Shown here: piece after piece, positions 35,513-39,276 of the stretch
How positions within the stretch are numbered: the first letter of the stretch is position 1
How the letters are laid out: the number at the start of each line of letters is the position of its first letter
Origin: Calditrichales bacterium
GTDB taxonomy: Bacteria > Calditrichota > Calditrichia > Calditrichales > J004
Direction of reading: 5' to 3'
NCBI GenBank assembly: GCA_015493745.1
Contig: WGCN01000210.1
Coordinates: forward strand, 1 to 39,276
Length of the DNA stretch: 39,276 nucleotides
The notes under the pieces: generated by a model
Told to the model about the DNA's origin: nothing
What the model saw: only the letters and a program-made list of their open reading frames with translations
The model's database searches: none
Position numbers and translations under genes: made by a program

Positions 35513-35545
35513 GGCACTCCTTCATAGAAGGCGTGCCTTTTTTTT
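35513..35545 (+). terminator. Intrinsic terminator / attenuator before pyrC
   Basis: GGCAC-T-CCTTC (35513-35523) pairs with GAAGG-C-GTGCC (35527-35537) with one T-C mismatch and a three-base loop, followed by eight T (35538-35545). It lies inside the leader, 29 bases before the pyrC ATG, so it must be passed for the operon to be expressed. Confidence 0.85.
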
Positions 35546-35574
35546 GGCCGAAACTTCTATCACATACGGGGCTT

Positions 35575-36873
35575 ATGGAAAATTCACTGCTTATAAAAAA
35601 CGCCCGGCTAAGCGACGGACGGGTGTTAAACATCTTCTGCCGGGAAGGGCGCATCCGCTCCGTGGGCGCGGAAAGCCCCGGGGCGGAACGCATCATAGAG
35701 GCCGGCGGCCGCTGGCTGATGCCGGGCATCATCGACGTACATACCCATATCCGCGATATGGAGCTGAGCCATAAGGAAGACTGGGCCTCGGCCTCCGCTT
35801 CCGCCGCCAGGGGAGGCGTCACCAGTCTGTGCGACATGCCCAATACCCGTCCGGCCACCTTCGACCTGCCCAGCCTGGAGGCCAAATGGGCCGCGGCGCG
35901 GAAATCCCTGGTCAACTATGGCGTCAACTTCGGCGTTACCGAAAACAACCACCGCCAGATAGAACAGGCCCGGGGCATCAACGCCCTGAAGATGTTCATG
36001 GCCGAATCCAGCGCCGGCTATGTGGTACAACAGCCCGGTGTGATACGCCGCGTGCTGCGGCTCAGCCAAAAGCTGAACAAACCGCTGATGGTCCACAGCG
36101 AATTGCAGAGCTGTGTGGAGGAACATCATAAGCGGTACAGCCATGACATGGCCCACCATCACCTGTTGCGCCACAGGGAATGCGCCATTGAGGCCACACG
36201 TCTTTTGCTGCAACTGCAAAAGGAGGAAGGGGGCTATCTGTACATTGCCCATGTGGCCACCGCCGAAGAGGCGGCCATGATTGCCGCCGCCAAAGCCGCC
36301 GGGCAAACGGTCTGGTTTGAAGTCACCCCCCATCATCTCTTTTTAAACACCGGCCACCTTAAAAACAACGGCAACATCGGCAAGGTCAATCCGCCCATAC
36401 GCCAGGCTTCGGATAACCGCGCCCTGCAACAGGCCCTGATCGATGGCCATGTGGATACCATCGGCACCGATCACGCGCCCCATACGCTTGAAGAAAAAAA
36501 CAAACCCTATGATCAGGCGCCCTCGGGCTTTCCCGGCCTGGAAACCAGCCTGGCCCTGATGCTGCGGCTGGTGCATGAGGGCCGCATCCGTCGTGAAAGG
36601 CTGGAAGAGCTGATGTGCCGCCGTCCGGCGGAGATATTCGGCATAAAAGATCGCGGCTCTGTGCGCGAAGGGGCCTGGGCCGACCTGATCATCATCGACG
36701 AGGAAAAGAGCTGGACGGTTGACCCCGCCGCCTTTTTTACAAAAGCGCGTTACAGTCCCTTTGCCGGCATGCGCCTTAGGGGCGCCGTCGTTACCACCAT
36801 CGTCAACGGCCGTCCCGTCTGGCACGAGGGGCGCCTGCACCCATCGAAAGGAATGCAACTTGAATACCGTTAA
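35575..36873 (+). CDS. pyrC: Dihydroorotase (class I, PyrC)
   Basis: Amidohydrolase that closes carbamoyl-aspartate to dihydroorotate, third step of UMP synthesis. The 432-residue product has the metal ligands H56 and H58 in DVHTHIRD, the lysine to be carbamylated K139 in ALKMFMAES, histidines in VHSE and HVATAE, and catalytic D299 in GTDHAPHT. The length and HAPHT context fit the class I type (as in Bacillus) rather than the short E. coli form. I take the ATG at 35575; an upstream in-frame TTG at 35410 would put the terminator inside the gene. The end overlaps the next gene by 14 bases. First gene of pyrC-pyrEF-pyrB-pyrI. Confidence 0.93.
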   Translation: MENSLLIKNARLSDGRVLNIFCREGRIRSVGAESPGAERIIEAGGRWLMPGIIDVHTHIRDMELSHKEDWASASASAARGGVTSLCDMPNTRPATFDLPSLEAKWAAARKSLVNYGVNFGVTENNHRQIEQARGINALKMFMAESSAGYVVQQPGVIRRVLRLSQKLNKPLMVHSELQSCVEEHHKRYSHDMAHHHLLRHRECAIEATRLLLQLQKEEGGYLYIAHVATAEEAAMIAAAKAAGQTVWFEVTPHHLFLNTGHLKNNGNIGKVNPPIRQASDNRALQQALIDGHVDTIGTDHAPHTLEEKNKPYDQAPSGFPGLETSLALMLRLVHEGRIRRERLEELMCRRPAEIFGIKDRGSVREGAWADLIIIDEEKSWTVDPAAFFTKARYSPFAGMRLRGAVVTTIVNGRPVWHEGRLHPSKGMQLEYR

Positions 36874-38260
36874 GGAAGAACTGATCCGCGCCCTTTATGA
36901 TACGGGCGCCGTCCGTTTCGGCAGCTTTAAGCTTAAGTCGGGGCTTACATCGCCCTTTTATGTGGATCTGCGGGCCATCATCTCCTATCCGGCGGTGATG
37001 GATTTGATTGCCCGCGAGCTGATCCGGCTCAGCCGCGAACTGCGGTTTGACTGCCTGACGGGCATACCCTACACGGCCCTGCCGGTGGGGGCCATCGTTT
37101 CCGACCGCCTGAAAAAGCCCCTGGTGTACCAGCGCAAGGAGAGCAAGGCCTACGGCACGGGAAAAAGCCTGGAAGGGCACTATCAAGCGGGGCAGACCTG
37201 TCTGGTGATCGACGATGTGATGACCACGGGCGAAAGCAAGATCGAGGCCGCCGAAAGCCTGACCGCCGCCGGATTGAAGGTGCGCGACTTTGTCATCATC
37301 GTCGATCGCAGCTTTAACGGCCGCGCCTTTCTGGAAGAATACGGCTATAAGCTGCACGCCCTGGTGACCATGGAGGAAATGGTTACCGTGCTCTCGGAGA
37401 AGGGGCTGATCAGCGCCGGACAAAAACAGGCCGTTCGGGATTTTATGCAACAGCCCCCCCGGGCGCAGCGCCCCGGCCTGGAAGGCATGGCCCGCTCGGC
37501 TCCCGCAGCATTTAACCGCACGCTGGCCGCCCTGGCCCTGGAAAAAAAGAGCAATCTGATTCTCTCCCTGGACGTCACCACGAAAAAGGCCTTTTTTGAC
37601 CTGCTGGAACCCCTTGCCGGGCAGATTGCCATGGTCAAGACCCATGTGGACATTCTGGAGGATTTTGACGAAGGCTTTGTCCGCCGCCTGCGGAAGCTGG
37701 CCCGCGATGAACATTTTTTGATCTTTGAAGACCGTAAGTTTGCCGATATCGGCAACACGGTGCGTCACCAGTTCCGCGACGGTTTGTATCATATTGCCGA
37801 CTGGGCCGACTGCGTGACCGTCCATCCCCTGCCCGGGCCGGGTATTTTAAGCGGGCTGTTCGAGGGGCTGCATCGTCCCGTGGCCGCTTTTATCCTGGCG
37901 GCCATGAGCGCCCGGGGAACGCTGATATCCGATAACTACACCCGCCGGGCCATCGAAATGGGCCGGGAGCATCGGCAATGGGTGGCCGGTTTTATCGGCT
38001 TTGGCAGGGAGAAAGCCCATATTGAGCGCCTGCGGGCCAAGATGCCCTCCGATAGCTTTATGCTGATGCCCGGCGTTAACCTGCGCCAAAAAGGGGACGG
38101 GCTGGGGCAGCAGTATGTCAGCGCCGCCGAGGCGGTGGCCGGAGGCGCGGATTTTATCATTGTGGGCCGGGGCATCCTGCGGGCGGAGGAGCCGCTGGCC
38201 GAGGCCCGCGCCTATCGCGAACAGGCCTGGCGGGCCCTGCTGGAACGCGGAGGCCTTTAA
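36860..38260 (+). CDS. pyrEF: Fused UMP synthase: orotate phosphoribosyltransferase-OMP decarboxylase
   Basis: One polypeptide of 466 residues carrying the last two steps of UMP synthesis, in the same order as eukaryotic UMP synthase (about 480). Residues 1-205 are the phosphoribosyltransferase, with PRPP motif VIDDVMTTGES and YQRKESKAYGTGK. A Pro/Arg-rich linker (QQPPRAQRPG) leads to the decarboxylase (about 220-466) with LSLDVTTKKA, KTHVDIL, the catalytic array EDRKFADIGNT (K293, D296), GQQYVSAAEA and IIVGRGI. The DRKFADIGNTV form is that of the eukaryote-like decarboxylase group, not the short E. coli PyrF. The start is TTG at 36860 behind AAAGGA, inside the end of pyrC; it gives the exact OPRT N-terminus. 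No frameshift or stop at the junction, so the fusion is real. Confidence 0.95.
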   Translation: MNTVKEELIRALYDTGAVRFGSFKLKSGLTSPFYVDLRAIISYPAVMDLIARELIRLSRELRFDCLTGIPYTALPVGAIVSDRLKKPLVYQRKESKAYGTGKSLEGHYQAGQTCLVIDDVMTTGESKIEAAESLTAAGLKVRDFVIIVDRSFNGRAFLEEYGYKLHALVTMEEMVTVLSEKGLISAGQKQAVRDFMQQPPRAQRPGLEGMARSAPAAFNRTLAALALEKKSNLILSLDVTTKKAFFDLLEPLAGQIAMVKTHVDILEDFDEGFVRRLRKLARDEHFLIFEDRKFADIGNTVRHQFRDGLYHIADWADCVTVHPLPGPGILSGLFEGLHRPVAAFILAAMSARGTLISDNYTRRAIEMGREHRQWVAGFIGFGREKAHIERLRAKMPSDSFMLMPGVNLRQKGDGLGQQYVSAAEAVAGGADFIIVGRGILRAEEPLAEARAYREQAWRALLERGGL

Positions 38261-38262
38261 AG

Positions 38263-38284
38263 CCGGGGGAAAATCCATCCCCGG
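38263..38284 (+). promoter_or_regulatory. Hairpin between pyrEF and pyrB
   Basis: CCGGGG (38263-38268) and CCCCGG (38279-38284) pair around a ten-base loop right after the pyrEF stop. No T run follows, so it is not a terminator; it may protect the upstream mRNA or set relative expression. Confidence 0.4.
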
Positions 38285-38333
38285 AGACAGATGAAAAACA
38301 GTGTTCCTTTATAACGATCAGACAGGAGACCTC

Positions 38334-39233
38334 ATGCAACACCTTATATCCATGCGCGATCTGGACAGCGTGCATATCAACGCCCTGATAGAAAGGGCCG
38401 GGCTGATTGAATCGGGACGGGAAAAGCCCGATTTAAGTTCCAAAGTGATGGGCGCGCTCTTTTTTGAACCCTCCACCCGCACGCAGCTCTCTTTTGACAC
38501 GGCCATGAAGCGGCTGGGGGGCAAGGTGATCACCATCTCCGGCACCAAGGGCACCAGCGTGGAAAAGGGCGAGACCCTGGCCGACACCGTGAAAATCATC
38601 AACCAGTACGCGGATATTATCGTGGTGCGCCACTACAACGAAGGCGCGGCCCGTTATATCTCCGAGCAGGTGGATATCCCGGTGGTCAATGCCGGCGACG
38701 GCGCCAACCAGCACCCCACCCAATCCATGCTCGACCTCTATTCCATCCAAAAAACCCAGGGCACGCTGCATAACCTGACCATCGCCCTGGTCGGCGACCT
38801 TAAGTACGGGCGCACCGTGCACTCCCTGGTATATGCCCTGTCGGCCTACAATCCCACCTTCTACTTTGTATCTCCGGAAGCCCTGGCCATGCCGGATTAC
38901 ATTCTGGAGGATCTGGACGGGCTGGGTATGAACTACACGGTGCGCCGCTCCCTGGATGACATTGTCCCCGAACTGGATATCATGTACGTCACCCGCATCC
39001 AGCAGGAGCGTTTTGCCGATCCCGAGGAGTATGAAAAGGTGAAAAACGCCTATATCATCCGGGCGGCCATGCTGGGCGGCGTTAAGGAGAACTTTAAAAT
39101 ACTGCATCCGCTGCCCCGGGTGAATGAGATAGATACGGATGTGGACGGCCTGTCCTGCGCCTACTACTTTCAACAGGCCAAAAACGGCGTGTTCATGCGT
39201 CAGGCCATTTTAAGCACTTTATTGCAACAATAA
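38334..39233 (+). CDS. pyrB: Aspartate carbamoyltransferase catalytic chain
   Basis: Joins carbamoyl phosphate and aspartate, the committed step of pyrimidine synthesis. The 299-residue protein has the carbamoyl-phosphate loop FFEPSTRTQLSF (S47-T48-R49-T50), DGANQHPTQSMLDL in the central region, LVGDLKYGRTVHSL in the aspartate domain and the HPLPRVNEI end motif. The ATG at 38334 follows AGGAG closely; an upstream GTG in frame at 38301 would lack one. The pyrI start that follows indicates a class B, allosterically regulated holoenzyme as in enteric bacteria. Confidence 0.97.
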   Translation: MQHLISMRDLDSVHINALIERAGLIESGREKPDLSSKVMGALFFEPSTRTQLSFDTAMKRLGGKVITISGTKGTSVEKGETLADTVKIINQYADIIVVRHYNEGAARYISEQVDIPVVNAGDGANQHPTQSMLDLYSIQKTQGTLHNLTIALVGDLKYGRTVHSLVYALSAYNPTFYFVSPEALAMPDYILEDLDGLGMNYTVRRSLDDIVPELDIMYVTRIQQERFADPEEYEKVKNAYIIRAAMLGGVKENFKILHPLPRVNEIDTDVDGLSCAYYFQQAKNGVFMRQAILSTLLQQ

Positions 39234-39250
39234 TAAGCGGAGTTTTCCCG

Positions 39251-39276
39251 ATGGATAAAAAATTAAAGGTAGACCC
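39251..39276 (+). CDS. pyrI: Aspartate carbamoyltransferase regulatory chain, 5' end only
   Basis: Only the first eight codons are in the window (MDKKLKVD), cut by the window end. The call rests on position directly after pyrB (17 bases), a GGAG ribosome site eight bases before the ATG, and the similarity of KLKVD to the KLQVE start of E. coli PyrI. The regulatory chain would bind CTP/ATP and zinc and assemble with PyrB. Confidence 0.6.

Larger units (their letters stand above)
35145..35574 (+). promoter_or_regulatory. Leader region of the pyrimidine operon
   Basis: About 430 bases without an established gene. The left part, to about 35260, is AT-rich. A possible -10 TATAAA lies at 35351-35356 with no good -35. 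From about 35400 the plus strand is very rich in T runs (around 35411, 35437, 35450, 35462), then comes a 14-base palindrome (35468-35481) and an intrinsic terminator (35513-35545) 29 bases before pyrC. A frame opening with TTG at 35410 runs without stop through the terminator into pyrC; mini-ORFs start at 35472 (10 codons) and 35501 (8 codons, stop in the terminator loop). The arrangement resembles the UTP-sensing attenuator of E. coli pyrBI. Confidence 0.55.

Overview
The window comes from the chromosome of a Gram-negative bacterium. Evidence for an outer membrane is an RND efflux operon with a lipoprotein adaptor; a complete Na+-translocating NQR complex suggests sodium-based (often marine) bioenergetics. 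The style of the genes (PAS/HDOD/HD signalling proteins, bacterial AlaRS and RecA, a eukaryote-like fused UMP synthase) would fit a member of the FCB/Calditrichota-like or deltaproteobacterial-like diversity, but no single gene fixes the phylum and I do not name one.

Layout. 0-3 kb: a non-coding end with a terminator, then alaS on the minus strand. 3.1-7.9 kb: a signalling block made of a lone receiver (+) facing a minus-strand operon of soluble three-PAS histidine kinase -> REC-HDOD -> REC-degenerate HD-GYP. 8-12.7 kb: a tightly overlapped minus-strand operon pgsA-pgpA-cinA-thpR-recA-recX (phospholipid head group, nucleotide/RNA repair, recombination), with a perfect palindrome in front of recA that could be an SOS operator. 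13.1-19 kb: nqrABCDEF (+), closed by a strong terminator. 19.3-27.5 kb: an RND efflux operon with one lipoprotein adaptor and two different RND pumps, the first carrying a large extra insertion with hydrophobic segments. 27.7-29.7 kb: M19 dipeptidase, cupin and YkgJ-type cysteine-cluster protein (-). 29.9-31 kb: class I fructose-bisphosphate aldolase fbaB (-). 31.3-33 kb: a PAS-HisKA-REC protein without an ATPase domain (+). 33.2-35.1 kb: an accessory island with a RAYT transposase that carries its own palindrome inside the gene, followed by an AT-rich stretch with a HEPN-like protein, a GNAT acetyltransferase and a coupled mini-ORF; inverted 9-bp core sites and an imperfect palindrome make the GNAT gene look like an integron-type gene cassette. 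35.1-39.3 kb: pyrimidine operon pyrC-pyrEF-pyrB-pyrI (+, pyrI cut by the window end), preceded by a U-rich leader and an intrinsic terminator just upstream of pyrC that looks like a UTP-sensing attenuator.

The most rewarding places for a second look are the pyr leader, the cassette-like GNAT/HEPN island, the enlarged RND pump, the kinase-like protein without a kinase domain, and the recA palindrome. No rRNA, tRNA, CRISPR array, integrase or insertion sequence of the classical type was seen.
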